Part shown: positions 32,941 to 41,652 of the stretch, in pieces
How the letters are laid out: the number at the start of each line of letters is the position of its first letter
How positions within the stretch are numbered: position 1 is the stretch's first letter
NCBI RefSeq assembly: GCF_014650455.1
Contig: NZ_BMUZ01000004.1
Location: 372,001-436,000 of the forward strand
Reading direction: 5' to 3'
Origin: Streptomyces xanthochromogenes
GTDB lineage: Bacteria; Actinomycetota; Actinomycetes; Streptomycetales; Streptomycetaceae
DNA: 64,000 nt
Translations under genes and position numbers: made by a program
Notes under the pieces: generated by a model
Seen by the model: the letters and a program-made list of their open reading frames with translations, nothing else
The model's database searches: none
Told to the model about the DNA's origin: nothing

Positions 32941-34170
32941 TCAGCCCAGGCGGGCGACGGGCTGGGTGGGCCGGGCCGTGGGGGGCCACCATTCGATGAG
33001 CAGCATGGTGGCGTCGTCGCGCAGGTCGCTGTCCTCGCTGTCGAGGATCGCGTGGATGAGGCGGCGCAGTGACTCGGCGGGGAGTTCGCCCGCGGCGGTG
33101 GCCAGGATGATGGAGTCCGTGAACCGGTCCATGCCGTACTCGCCGCCGCCCGCGGTACGCGCCTCGGTGACCCCGTCGGTGTAGAGCAGTACGCGGTCGC
33201 CGGGCTCCAGGGGCACCTCGTGGAGGTCGCGGGGGCCCTTGCTGAACCGGGCCGGCAGGCCCATCGGCGGCTGGGGGGTACGTTCGAGCGTGCCGTCCAC
33301 GACCCGCCCGTCCCGGATCAGCACGGGTGGCGGATGGCCGCAGTTGGTCCAGCTGAACACCCCTGAAGCCAGGTCGAGTTGGGTCAGGATGCCGGTGCAG
33401 TACTTGTCGGGCAGCCACTGGGCGAGTGCCTGGTCGATGGTGTCGACGAGGTCGAGCAGCCCGAGCCCGGCCCGCCGGGCGCTGCGGCAGCCGGCCAGGG
33501 CCACCGCGGTGGTCAGGCCCGAGGCGAGGTCGTGACCCATGGCGTCCAGGATCGCGGCGTGCAGGGTGGACTGGGTGAGTGAGTGGTCGAAGGCATCGCC
33601 GCCGATCTCGTAGGCCGGCTCAAGCACGGCGGTCGACACGACGTGGTCGTTGCCGATGGTGCGTGGCGGCAGGAAGGCGCGCAGCATCTCGGCGGGCAGC
33701 TGCATGCGCTCGGCGCGAGCGCGGCGGGCGAAGCTGTCGCTGTAGGCGCGCTTGGAGGTGATGGCCATCGCGACGACCCCGGCCAGCATCCGGCAGCGGC
33801 GCAGCCGCAGCGCGTCCACGGAACGCGCGCGTACGCCGAGCACGCCCAGGCGCTCCGCGCCGTCCACCACGGGCAGCCAGAGGCACAACAGGCCGCCCTC
33901 TACGTCCTCCACCCGCAGGGACACCGTCCGGTAGCACCAGCCGGCGACGGACGCGTCGATGTCCAGCGTGGGGAGTCCTTCGGTGAGGGCGACCAGGCTG
34001 CGCTGCTGGATGTCCGTCAGGTAGATGACGACCTCCCCGAGGCCGAACGCCTCGGCACAGCGGTTGACGAGGAGCGGGAGGTCCATCGGCGTGGCGCTGT
34101 GCGCCTGCGCGAGCAGCTCCTCCAACAATCGCTCGCCGCCGCCCGGTTCATCGGCGTACTGCGTGCTCAC
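32941..34170 (-). CDS. GAF-PP2C (SpoIIE-type) protein phosphatase
   Basis: The 409-residue protein has a GAF-like sensor domain at residues ~20-175 and a PP2C/SpoIIE phosphatase domain at ~195-400, with YEIGGDAFDH, AILDAMGHDLASGL, GDRVLLYTDGVTEAR and DDATMLLIEW giving the usual metal-binding aspartates. Such enzymes dephosphorylate STAS anti-anti-sigma proteins in partner-switching pathways that free SigB/SigF-type sigmas. GTG 34170 has AGGAGG ten bases upstream. No STAS partner is encoded next to it. Confidence 0.92.
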   Translation of the reverse strand: MSTQYADEPGGGERLLEELLAQAHSATPMDLPLLVNRCAEAFGLGEVVIYLTDIQQRSLVALTEGLPTLDIDASVAGWCYRTVSLRVEDVEGGLLCLWLPVVDGAERLGVLGVRARSVDALRLRRCRMLAGVVAMAITSKRAYSDSFARRARAERMQLPAEMLRAFLPPRTIGNDHVVSTAVLEPAYEIGGDAFDHSLTQSTLHAAILDAMGHDLASGLTTAVALAGCRSARRAGLGLLDLVDTIDQALAQWLPDKYCTGILTQLDLASGVFSWTNCGHPPPVLIRDGRVVDGTLERTPQPPMGLPARFSKGPRDLHEVPLEPGDRVLLYTDGVTEARTAGGGEYGMDRFTDSIILATAAGELPAESLRRLIHAILDSEDSDLRDDATMLLIEWWPPTARPTQPVARLG

Positions 34171-34246
34171 GGGCCGGCCACCTCCTGTCGTGTGAGGCGG
34201 TCCCCCACCCCGTTCCGCGTCCCGCCCGCCGAAGCCGCGTCGCCGC

Positions 34247-36340
34247 TCACAGGCCGCCGTGCACCCGGTCGGGGGTGAGCGGGAGTTCCCGGAAGCGGAC
34301 GCCGGTGGCGTGGTGGACGGCGTTGCCGATGGCCGCCGCGGTGCCGACGATGCCGATCTCGCCGATGCCCTTGCTGCCCATCGGGTTGAGGTGGTCGTCC
34401 CGCTCCTCGATCCAGTGCGCCTCGATGGCGGGCACATCGGCGTGCGCGGGTACGTGGTAGCCCGCGAGGTCGCTGCCGATGAACGCGCCGGACGCGGGGT
34501 CCACGCTGCCGCGCTCGGTGAGGGCCATGCCGAGTCCCATCACCATGCCGCCGATGAACTGGGACGTGGCGGTCCGTGCGTTGAGGACGCGCCCGACCGC
34601 GTACACGCCGAGCAGCCTGCGTACCCGTACCTCGCCGGTGCCGGTGTCGACCGCCACCTGTGCGAAGTGGGCGCCGAAGGCGTGCCGCGCGTAGGCGGAC
34701 TTCTGGTCCGCCGAACCCTTGGTGTCCGCGGACGCCGTGAGCCCGTCGGGGGGCAACGGGCCGGTGTGGCACTGGAGTTGACCGGCCAGGGCGCGGCTCG
34801 CGTCGTGCACGGCCCAGCCCCAGGACGCGGTGCCGGACGAGCCGCCGGCGAGGGGCGCCTGCGGCAGCCCGGTGGAGCCGATCTCGGTACGGACGCTCTC
34901 GACACCCACGCCGAGCGCGTCCGCCGCGACCTGCGCGAGGACGGTACGGGCCCCGGTGCCGATGTCGGTGGCGTTCACCCGCACCACGTGGAGCCCGTCG
35001 GGATGGGCGGTGACGGTCGCCCGGCTGGGCGAGACCAGGACCGGGTAGGTCGCCGAGGCCACACCGGTGCCGGTGAGCCACGCCCCCTCGCGCCTGATCC
35101 CCGGCCGGGGGTCGCGGTCGGCCCAGCCGAAGCGCCGCGCGCCCTCGCGCAGGCACTCGACGAGGTGACGGCTGCTGAACGGGAGCCCGCTGTCCGGCTC
35201 ACGGCCCGGTTCGTTGCGCGCCCGCAGCTCGATGGGGTCCAGGCCGAGGGCGCAGGCGAGTTCGTCGACGGCCGATTCCAGGGCGTACATGCCGGGTGCC
35301 TCGCCCGGGGCACGCATCCAGGACGGGGTGGGCACGTCGAGGGCGGCCACCTTGTGGTCGGTGAGGCTGCTGCCGCTGGCGTACATGACCCGGGCGGGCA
35401 CGGCAGCCTGCTCGACGAACTCCTTGACCCGCGAGGTGTGCGTGGTGACCTCGTGGATCACCGAGGCGAGGGTGCCGTCGGCGTCCGAGCCGAGCCGCAG
35501 CCGGTGCTCGGTCGGTGCGCGGTGGCCGACGAGTTCGGTCAACTGCCGCCTGGACAGGGCGAGTTTGACGGGACGGCCGGTGTGCAGGGACGCCATCGCG
35601 GCGAGCACGACATGCGGCCGTGGCGTGCCCTTGGAACCGAACCCGCCGCCGACGTGTTCACTGATGACGGTGACCTGCTCCTCGGGGAGCCCGAAGAGGT
35701 CGGCCAGGACGGACCGTACGGTGTCGGAGCCCTGGCTGCTGTCGTACACGGTCAGCCGGCCGTCGTGCCAGTTCACGGTCGCGCCGTGCGGCTCCATCGG
35801 GTGGTTGTGCAGCGGCGGCACCCGGTAGCGCACGTCGACGCGCACCGGGGCCGCGGCGAACGCCTCTTCCGGTTCGCCGCGCCTGCGTTCCGCGGGATGG
35901 CCGCCGTTGGCCTCCTCGGGGCGGTAGGCGTCGGCGGTGTTGTCGCCGAGGACCGACTCGTGCGGCTCGGTGGCGTAGGTGACCCGCACGGCCTCGGCGG
36001 CGGCACGGGCCGCCTCGATGGTGTCGGCGATCGCGACGGCCACCGGCCAGCCGTGGTGCGGAACCTTCGCGTCCTGGAGGACGGCGAGGGTCGCGTCGTC
36101 CGACGTGCCGAGGCGGGGCGCAGATTCGGGGGTGAGGACATCGACCACGTCGGGCAGGGCGAGGGCGTCGGCGATGTCGAGGGAGGCGATCCGGCCCCGC
36201 GCGACGGTGGCCGTGACCGGCCAGGCGTACAGGCAGCCCGGCGGCGTGTACTCGGTGGCGTACAGCGCCTCGCCGGTCACCTTCGCGCGACCCTCGCGGC
36301 GTTCTATTGGTGCGCCGAGCGCGTTCGCGTGCGAAGCCAT
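34247..36340 (-). CDS. Molybdenum hydroxylase large (Moco-binding) subunit, PaoC/YagR type
   Basis: The 697-residue subunit belongs to the xanthine oxidase family: GEALYATEYTPPGCLYAWPV at the N-terminus, the molybdopterin-binding GGGFGSKGTPRPHVVLAA, and near the C-terminus GSKGIGEIGIVGTAAAIGNA, with the catalytic glutamate. With the two upstream genes it forms a periplasmic-type aldehyde oxidoreductase like E. coli PaoABC, oxidising aldehydes or N-heterocycles. GGGAGGAG precedes ATG 36340. A PaoD/XdhC-type cofactor-insertion factor is not encoded nearby. Confidence 0.92.
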   Translation of the reverse strand: MASHANALGAPIERREGRAKVTGEALYATEYTPPGCLYAWPVTATVARGRIASLDIADALALPDVVDVLTPESAPRLGTSDDATLAVLQDAKVPHHGWPVAVAIADTIEAARAAAEAVRVTYATEPHESVLGDNTADAYRPEEANGGHPAERRRGEPEEAFAAAPVRVDVRYRVPPLHNHPMEPHGATVNWHDGRLTVYDSSQGSDTVRSVLADLFGLPEEQVTVISEHVGGGFGSKGTPRPHVVLAAMASLHTGRPVKLALSRRQLTELVGHRAPTEHRLRLGSDADGTLASVIHEVTTHTSRVKEFVEQAAVPARVMYASGSSLTDHKVAALDVPTPSWMRAPGEAPGMYALESAVDELACALGLDPIELRARNEPGREPDSGLPFSSRHLVECLREGARRFGWADRDPRPGIRREGAWLTGTGVASATYPVLVSPSRATVTAHPDGLHVVRVNATDIGTGARTVLAQVAADALGVGVESVRTEIGSTGLPQAPLAGGSSGTASWGWAVHDASRALAGQLQCHTGPLPPDGLTASADTKGSADQKSAYARHAFGAHFAQVAVDTGTGEVRVRRLLGVYAVGRVLNARTATSQFIGGMVMGLGMALTERGSVDPASGAFIGSDLAGYHVPAHADVPAIEAHWIEERDDHLNPMGSKGIGEIGIVGTAAAIGNAVHHATGVRFRELPLTPDRVHGGL

Positions 36341-36390
36341 GGCGGTTCTCCTCCCAGGCGGATCAGGGGCGGCGGTCCTCCGAGGAGGCG

Positions 36391-37377
36391 TCAGGCCGTT
36401 GTGGACAGCGAGCCGAGGACCTGAGTGGCGAGGTCGCGGGCGAGCGTCACCTTGTAGGCGTTGTCCCGCAGCGGTACGGCCTCGGCGAGCTCGGCCTCCA
36501 CCGCCCGGGCGACGGATTCGGGGCTCGGCCGGGTGCCGAGCAGGGCGGCTTCCGTGCGCCGGGCGCGCCAGGGCCGGTGGGCGAGCCCGCCGAAGGCGAC
36601 GCCGGCATGCCGGATCTCGCCGTCCTCCAGCTGGAGGACGGCGGCCACCGAGGCAAGCGCGAACGCGTACGAGGCCCGCTCGCGCACCTTGCGGTAGTGG
36701 GAGACCGCGCCATGGGGAAGCGCCGGAAGGAGGACGGCGGTGATCAGTTCGCCGGGGCGGATCACGGTGTCGAGTTCGGGCTGGTCGCCGGGCAGGCGGT
36801 GGAACTCCGTTGCGGGAACGGTCCGCCCGCCGCCGGGCCCGGCCAGTTCCACGACGGCGTCCACGGCGGCGAGCGCCACGCACAGGTCGGACGGGTTCGT
36901 CGCGACGCAGTGCGGCGAGTGGCCGAGGACGGCGTGGTCGTGGTTGACGCCCTCGATGGCCGCACAACCGCTGCCCGGAACCCGCTTGTTGCAGGCTTTC
37001 GCCAGGTCCTGGAAGTAGGCGCAGCGCGTGCGCTGCAGGAGGTTGCCCCCGGTGGTCGCCATGTTGCGCAGCTGGCCCGACGCGCCGCTGAGGACGGCCT
37101 GCGAGACGACGGGGTAGCGCTCGCGGATCAGTGGGTGCGCGGCGAGGTCGCTGTTGCGCACGGTCGCGCCGACGCGTACGGAACCATCGGGTTGTTCCCG
37201 CACGTCGTCGAGCGGGAGGCGGGTGATGTCGACCAGGACCTCGGGGCGCTCCACACCGAGCTTCATCAGGTCGACGAGGTTGGTGCCGCCGCCCAGGTAG
37301 CGGGCCTCGGTCCGGCCCCCGTGGGCGGAGGCCGCCTCTTCCACGCTGCCCGCGCGCAGATACGACACGGGTTTCAC
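36391..37377 (-). CDS. Molybdenum hydroxylase FAD-binding subunit with 4Fe-4S site, PaoB/YagS type
   Basis: The 328-residue subunit has the FAD-binding motif ARYLGGGTNLVDLMKLGV and MATTGGNLLQRTRC. The cysteines in NLLQRTRCAYFQ, LAKACNK, GSGCAA and SPHCVA match the additional 4Fe-4S cluster of PaoB rather than plain xanthine dehydrogenase FAD subunits. It passes electrons from the 2Fe-2S subunit to an acceptor. The GTG start overlaps the stop of the 2Fe-2S subunit gene (GTGA), so the two are translationally coupled. Confidence 0.93.
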   Translation of the reverse strand: MKPVSYLRAGSVEEAASAHGGRTEARYLGGGTNLVDLMKLGVERPEVLVDITRLPLDDVREQPDGSVRVGATVRNSDLAAHPLIRERYPVVSQAVLSGASGQLRNMATTGGNLLQRTRCAYFQDLAKACNKRVPGSGCAAIEGVNHDHAVLGHSPHCVATNPSDLCVALAAVDAVVELAGPGGGRTVPATEFHRLPGDQPELDTVIRPGELITAVLLPALPHGAVSHYRKVRERASYAFALASVAAVLQLEDGEIRHAGVAFGGLAHRPWRARRTEAALLGTRPSPESVARAVEAELAEAVPLRDNAYKVTLARDLATQVLGSLSTTA

Positions 37378-37988
37378 GAGACCACGTCCTGGACCGCCTC
37401 GACGATGTGCGGGTAGGCCCCGCACCGGCAGAGGTTGCCGCTCATCCGCTCGCGGATCTCCTCGTCGGTCAGCGGTACCGGGCCGTCCGCCGCCAGGTCC
37501 GGGTCGGTGACGACGGAGGGCTGTCCCGACCTGGCCTCGGCCAGCATGCCGACGGCCGAGCAGAGCTGACCGGGGGTGCAGTAGCCGCACTGGAAGGCGT
37601 CGCGCTCCAGGAAGGCGCGCTGGATCGGGTGGAGGTCGCCGTCGGCGTCCTCCGTCCTGGCCAGGCCCTCCACCGTCACCACGGCGCAGCCGTCCACGGC
37701 GACGGCCAGGAGCAGACAGCTGTTGACCCGCCGTCCGTCCACGAGCACCGTGCACGCTCCGCACTGGCCGTGGTCGCAGCCCTTCTTGGAGCCCGTCAGG
37801 GCGAGCCGCTCGCGCAGCAGGTCGAGCAGCGTGGTGCGGTGATCGACCTCGACCTCGACGGGGGCGTCGTTCACGCTCAGGGTCACCGGTGATCCGGTCG
37901 CTCCGGGCGGTGAGTCCGCGGGCCGGGGCCAGGGTGCGTACCGAATCGTCGTGCCGGGGTCGCCGTGGGGCCCCTTGTTGCTTTCCAT
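37374..37988 (-). CDS. Molybdenum hydroxylase 2Fe-2S subunit, PaoA/YagT type
   Basis: The 204-residue protein has two iron-sulfur domains: a plant-ferredoxin-like one (CDHGQCGACTVLVDGRRVNSC) and an all-helical one (FQCGYCTPGQ, then NLCRCGAYPHI). Both are typical of xanthine oxidase-family small subunits. The N-terminal ~35 residues are proline-rich and carry no twin-arginine motif, so the complex is probably cytoplasmic, unlike E. coli PaoABC. AGAGGAAC precedes ATG 37988. It is the first gene of the three-subunit operon. Confidence 0.93.
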   Translation of the reverse strand: MESNKGPHGDPGTTIRYAPWPRPADSPPGATGSPVTLSVNDAPVEVEVDHRTTLLDLLRERLALTGSKKGCDHGQCGACTVLVDGRRVNSCLLLAVAVDGCAVVTVEGLARTEDADGDLHPIQRAFLERDAFQCGYCTPGQLCSAVGMLAEARSGQPSVVTDPDLAADGPVPLTDEEIRERMSGNLCRCGAYPHIVEAVQDVVS

Positions 37989-38086
37989 CGTTCCTCTGTC
38001 CCTCGATCCGGACGGCCGGCCGCCGCCCGCATCATCAGCCTCGTACAGCTCACGCCGTCCGGCATCCCGAGCGGCGCGGGCACGAC

Positions 38087-38120
38087 GGAGCGGGGCGGCC
38101 CCGGTGGGCCGCCCCGCTCC
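38087..38120 (-). terminator. Hairpin terminator after dps
   Basis: A perfect 14-bp stem with a 6-nt loop begins 12 nt beyond the stop of the leftward dps gene. Confidence 0.8.
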
Positions 38121-38132
38121 GGATGCGTGGCT

Positions 38133-38603
38133 TCAGCTGTTCTCGGCCTGGAACATCCAGGCGTGCTTCTCCAGGTCGGCGGTCAGCGCGATGAGGAGGT
38201 CCTGGCTCACCGGGTCGGGCTCGTCGGTGGCCTTGATGCGCTCCCGCATCCGCTCCGTGATCCGGCCGAGGGCGACGACCATGACTTCCACGGCCTCGGA
38301 GTCCTTGATCCAGCCCTCCGGAATGGTGCCGATCGCGCTGCTCCCGGCGACGGTCGCGGCACGCCCGTCCGGGTTCACCCCGAGCGCCGAGGCGCGCTCC
38401 GCGACGGTGTCCGAGTGCTGGCGTGCCGTGGTCACGACGTCGTCGAGCTGGAGGTGCACGGAGCGGAAGCGCGGGCCCACCACGTTCCAGTGCACCTGCT
38501 TGGCCGCGAGCGACAGGTCGACCAGGTCGACGAGGGCGCCCTGCAGGGCGGAGCCGACGACCTTCAGATCCGCATCGGACAGCGAACTCTTCACGACAGA
38601 CAC
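38133..38603 (-). CDS. dps: Dps-family ferroxidase/DNA-protection protein
   Basis: The 156-residue protein carries the Dps ferroxidase set: His38 and His50 in KQVHWNVVGPRFRSVH, then Asp65 and Glu69 in HSDTVAER. Dps dodecamers store iron, consume peroxide and protect DNA in stationary phase and stress. GTG 38603 has GGAG eight bases upstream. The gene sits in a stress block with CsbD, PRC-barrel and sigma-factor genes, so control by the SigB/F/G-type sigma is plausible, but I could not find a convincing promoter. Confidence 0.95.
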   Translation of the reverse strand: MSVVKSSLSDADLKVVGSALQGALVDLVDLSLAAKQVHWNVVGPRFRSVHLQLDDVVTTARQHSDTVAERASALGVNPDGRAATVAGSSAIGTIPEGWIKDSEAVEVMVVALGRITERMRERIKATDEPDPVSQDLLIALTADLEKHAWMFQAENS

Positions 38604-38725
38604 TGCTTCACTCCATTTCGCCTTTGCTGCTATCCGCTGGACCGTTCACCGGTCCGATATGTCGCCTTCCTCGAAAATCCGGCCCCAAACGGGTGCGGTA
38701 CGAAAAAAGGGAATGCCGACGGGCC

Positions 38726-38816
38726 GATGCAAAGGTCAGGCACAAAGACCAGGCACAAAGACCAGGCACAAAGACTCGGCGCAAAGGCTCGGCGCAAAGG
38801 CCCGGCACACAGGACG
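38726..38816. repeat. Tandem 13-bp repeat, about seven copies
   Basis: Six copies of a 13-bp unit run head to tail from 38739 to 38816 (GGCACAAAGACCA twice, then GGCACAAAGACTC, GGCGCAAAGGCTC and variants), with a degenerate copy before them. The unit is not a multiple that keeps one reading frame in a gene. The array lies between the dps start and the terminator of the PRC-barrel gene, so it is an intergenic minisatellite upstream of dps. Confidence 0.85.
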
Positions 38817-38845
38817 GTGGCCCACCGGACATCCGGTGGGCCACC
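38816..38845 (-). terminator. Hairpin terminator after the PRC-barrel gene
   Basis: A perfect 13-bp stem with an ACAT loop lies about 25 nt beyond the PRC-barrel stop codon and abuts the tandem repeat array. Confidence 0.8.
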
Positions 38846-38869
38846 AACCACGCTGTTTCAGAAGGGAGT

Positions 38870-39220
38870 TCAGATGAGGGGAGCCCCGTAATAGCGGCCG
38901 ACGATGTCCCGGTAGGTGGGATCGTCGAGGTGGGTGGCGGGCTCGAACTCCGGGGAGTGTTTGACCTGGTCCCGGGTGAGGGCAACATGGATCTTCTTGT
39001 CGTCCGGGTCGAGCCTGGTGACCGTGCCGGCCGGCAGCAGGACGCGCTTGCCGAAGATCCACGGGCCGGTGTCCACCACGAGGTGCGCGGAACCGACCTC
39101 GTCGGAGTGGTTGTCGACCTTGCCGATGTCGCCGTCGGCAGCCTCCACCTTCCAGCCGCGCAGATCAACGCCGGCGAGGTGGCCGCTGGTGTCCTTGAAG
39201 CCCCACAGGTCCTCGTTCAT
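38870..39220 (-). CDS. PRC-barrel domain protein
   Basis: The 116-residue protein has a PRC-barrel fold at residues ~15-80 (GVDLRGWKVEAADGDIGKVDN, then SAHLVVDTGPWIFGKRVLLPAGTV) and a polar C-terminal tail. PRC-barrels mediate protein or RNA contacts; stand-alone copies like this are common in stress clusters of actinobacteria. GGAAAGGGG precedes the ATG. It follows the csbD-like gene by 45 bp and probably shares its transcript. Confidence 0.9.
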   Translation of the reverse strand: MNEDLWGFKDTSGHLAGVDLRGWKVEAADGDIGKVDNHSDEVGSAHLVVDTGPWIFGKRVLLPAGTVTRLDPDDKKIHVALTRDQVKHSPEFEPATHLDDPTYRDIVGRYYGAPLI

Positions 39221-39265
39221 CGAAGGTGCCCCTTTCCTTGTCGATGTCGTGTCCGGGCGGTCGGG

Positions 39266-39439
39266 TTAGCGCCGGAAGGCTTCGTTCGCCTTCTGCTTCT
39301 GCTCGCGGGTCTCGCCCTTGACCTGGTCGATACGCCCCTCGGCGGTGAGCCGGTCGTTACCGGTCATGCGGCCGAGCATTTCCTTGACCTTGCCCTTTGC
39401 CTGTTCGGCCTTGGCACCGGCCTTCTCATCGGCAGACAT
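39266..39439 (-). CDS. CsbD-family stress protein
   Basis: The 57-residue hydrophilic protein matches the CsbD family: KAEQAKGKVKEMLGRMTGND followed by RLTAEGRIDQVKGE and a Lys/Gln-rich end. CsbD proteins are general-stress proteins of unknown mechanism, controlled by SigB in Bacillus. GGAGG lies seven bases before ATG 39439. The gene stands directly upstream of the PRC-barrel gene. Confidence 0.93.
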   Translation of the reverse strand: MSADEKAGAKAEQAKGKVKEMLGRMTGNDRLTAEGRIDQVKGETREQKQKANEAFRR

Positions 39440-39537
39440 CGTGTCGCCTCCACCATGAATTCTTTGCGGGTACGCCCTACGCCTGGCCGATTCGGCGGAG
39501 TTCAAACAGGCCGGAACGCCTTGGGCGGAAAGGGAGT

Positions 39538-39957
39538 TCAGCCCATGGCCAGGATCTGGGAGAGGAACGCGTCCACGTCCACCGTTTCCTCGCCCGGCGC
39601 AACCAGCTCGTACGTCCGGTCGAGGAAATCGCGCAGCGCGGGCTCCCACGCGGAGAACACCGCGCGGCCCCATTCGCCGTCGAGGCCGCACCCCGCGAGT
39701 TCGATGCGCGCCTCGCGCCGGCCGTCGACGGACCGGGGGGAGACGCGTACGTCTCCGTCGCCGACCTCCCGGGCGAGGCCCTGGGACAGCAGGTCGCGCT
39801 CGATCGTCCAGGTGACGGAAACGTCCTCCTGCAGTTCGAAGCGGACGCGGACCGCGAACGGGTCGTCCGTCTCGTAGACGAGCCGTGTCACGAGGGGGAT
39901 CCGCTCGGTGGCGTCGATCTCCAGGTTCATGAACACGGTCTCGCACAGGGAACTCAC
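39538..39957 (-). CDS. SsgA-like sporulation/cell-division protein (SALP)
   Basis: The 139-residue protein fits the SsgA-like family found in sporulating actinomycetes: LVYETDDPFAVRVRFELQED, TWTIERDLLSQGL, the GDGDVRVSP strand and DFLDRTYELVAPGEE. SALPs guide septum placement and spore maturation. GTG 39957 is preferred because GGAGGAGA lies just upstream; an internal ATG at 39930 is an alternative. Which SALP subgroup it belongs to is not clear from sequence alone. Confidence 0.9.
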   Translation of the reverse strand: MSSLCETVFMNLEIDATERIPLVTRLVYETDDPFAVRVRFELQEDVSVTWTIERDLLSQGLAREVGDGDVRVSPRSVDGRREARIELAGCGLDGEWGRAVFSAWEPALRDFLDRTYELVAPGEETVDVDAFLSQILAMG

Positions 39958-40024
39958 GGATCTCCTCCAGCGTCCGGGCTCGGGCAGCGGGCACCCGCCC
40001 AGGGGGAAATCCTTCAGCGGCGGC

Positions 40025-40050
40025 GGGGGCCCGGCCCGTCTCGGGCCCCC
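40025..40050 (-). terminator. Hairpin terminator after the sigma factor gene
   Basis: A perfect 9-bp stem (GGGGGCCCG and its complement) with an 8-nt loop lies about 20 nt past the sigma factor stop. Confidence 0.7.
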
Positions 40051-40070
40051 GGCGCGGCACCGCCTGTGTG

Positions 40071-40979
40071 TCAGGCGTGCGCGGGCTGGTCCTCGGTCAT
40101 TCCGGCCCGGAGCTTGGCCAGGATCCGCGTCAGCAGGCGCGAGACCTGCATCTGCGAGACACCGAGCTCGGTACCGATCTCGGCCTGTGTCAGTTCCTGG
40201 CCGAAGCGCATGCTCACGATGCGGCGTTCGCGCTCGGTCAGCTCGCCCATCAAGGGGGCCAGGGACTGGAGGTTCTCCACCTTCTCCATGCCCGGGTCCT
40301 CCTCGCCGATGAAGTCGACGAGCGTACGGCTGCGGCCACCGGCCGTGCCGCCCGACTCCTCGGCGTCGGCGGACATGTCGAGGGAGCCGGCGGTGTAGCC
40401 GTTGGCCGCGACGAGACCTTCGACGACCTCTTCCTCGTCCCGGTCGAGGAGCGCGGCGAGTTCGCTCACCGTCGGGTCGCGGTCCAGATCGCGGGCGAGG
40501 GTCTCCTTGGCCTTCGCGATCTCCACCCGCAGCTCCTGGAGCCGACGCGGCACGTGCACGGCCCACGTCGTGTCACGGAAGAAGCGCTTGATCTCCCCCA
40601 CGATGTAGGGGACGGCGAAGGAGGTGAACTCCACTTCGCGCGACAGCTCGAACCGGTCGATCGCCTTTATCAGGCCGATCGTGCCGACCTGGATGACGTC
40701 CTCCATCTCGCCACTGCCCCGGTTGCGGAAGCGGCCGGCCGCGAAGCGCACCAACGACAGGTTCATCTCGATCAGTGTGTTGCGCGCGTACTGGTAGTCG
40801 GCGGTGCCTTCTTCCAGTACCTGGAGCCGCTCGAAGAAGACCTTCGAGAGCTCGCGCGCGTCCTTCGGCGCGACCTTCCCCGCATCCTCCACCCAGGGCA
40901 AGTCCCCCACCCCCGGGTCCATGGTCATGGCTGCCGTCCGGTCCGTCCGCTCCGGCCCCGTCACCTGCGCCGCTGCCAT
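40071..40979 (-). CDS. SigB/SigF/SigG-family RNA polymerase sigma factor
   Basis: The 302-residue sigma has region 2 (LVRFAAGRFRNRGSGEMEDVIQVGTIGLIKAIDRF), region 3 (LARDLDRDPTVSELAALL) and region 4 (LTERERRIVSMRFGQELTQAEIG with VSQMQVSRLL). This is the group 3 SigB/F/G stress and sporulation type. Such sigmas are held by HATPase anti-sigma kinases and released through STAS partner switching; an anti-sigma-like HATPase gene lies just upstream on the same strand. AGGGAGG precedes ATG 40979. The Streptomyces paralogue cannot be named from this sequence. Confidence 0.94.
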   Translation of the reverse strand: MAAAQVTGPERTDRTAAMTMDPGVGDLPWVEDAGKVAPKDARELSKVFFERLQVLEEGTADYQYARNTLIEMNLSLVRFAAGRFRNRGSGEMEDVIQVGTIGLIKAIDRFELSREVEFTSFAVPYIVGEIKRFFRDTTWAVHVPRRLQELRVEIAKAKETLARDLDRDPTVSELAALLDRDEEEVVEGLVAANGYTAGSLDMSADAEESGGTAGGRSRTLVDFIGEEDPGMEKVENLQSLAPLMGELTERERRIVSMRFGQELTQAEIGTELGVSQMQVSRLLTRILAKLRAGMTEDQPAHA

Positions 40980-41113
40980 GAGGACAACCTCCCTAGTCAC
41001 CGTGCTTCATCCGTCGAAGCCCTCGGGTGCCCCTTTCGATCCGGATCATGCACAGTGTCCCCCAAGTGGCCGAAGCACCTTGCGGGGAGAAACTGTTTCC
41101 GCTGCTCACGCGG

Positions 41114-41524
41114 CTAACGCGGCAGGGCGACGCAGATGTTCTTGCCGCCCTCGCCGCACGGGGTGACGGCCACGCTGCGGGCGAGGTCGCGGACCAGGAC
41201 CCAGCCGAAGCCGCCTTCGCACCCGCGCATGTCGGGCGTGCGCTCGCGCGGCGGTTGCGGGCTCGGGTCGCGCACGGTGATGTGCAGCAGACCGGGGTCG
41301 GCGGCGAACAGCAGCGCCGTGACGCCGCCCGCGTGCCGCAGCGCGTTGGTGACGAGTTCGGAGACGACGAGCAGGACGTTCTCGGCGCTCTCCCGGGACG
41401 GCCGGGGCGCCAGCGCGGAGAGGAAGGCACGGGCTTCGTCACGGGCCTGGGCCGCGGTGGCCGGCCCCGTGCTGACGTGCGCGGCGCTCGGCGAAGCGCC
41501 GGTGCTGGCAGGCGGGCGCGCCAT
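41114..41524 (-). CDS. HATPase anti-sigma factor (RsbW-like)
   Basis: The 136-residue protein is a single GHKL/HATPase_c_2 domain: an N-box-like VVSELVTNALRHAGG, then CEGGFGWVLVRDLARSVAVTP. This is the architecture of RsbW/SpoIIAB-type serine kinases and of many related Streptomyces regulators. It may bind the SigB/F/G-type sigma encoded next to it (135 bp away on the same strand). ATG 41524 has a GGGGG stretch upstream. The partner assignment is from context. Confidence 0.9.
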   Translation of the reverse strand: MARPPASTGASPSAAHVSTGPATAAQARDEARAFLSALAPRPSRESAENVLLVVSELVTNALRHAGGVTALLFAADPGLLHITVRDPSPQPPRERTPDMRGCEGGFGWVLVRDLARSVAVTPCGEGGKNICVALPR

Positions 41525-41652
41525 GATCGAAACCCCCAGAAAACTCGCCCTGGACTGTGGATGTACTGAGGCTTCTGCCCCGCTTCCCCATGGCCGAACG
41601 TGGGCCCGCCCCACCATAAGTCCCGCTCGGTGCGGCCGGCACCCCGGCCCCC

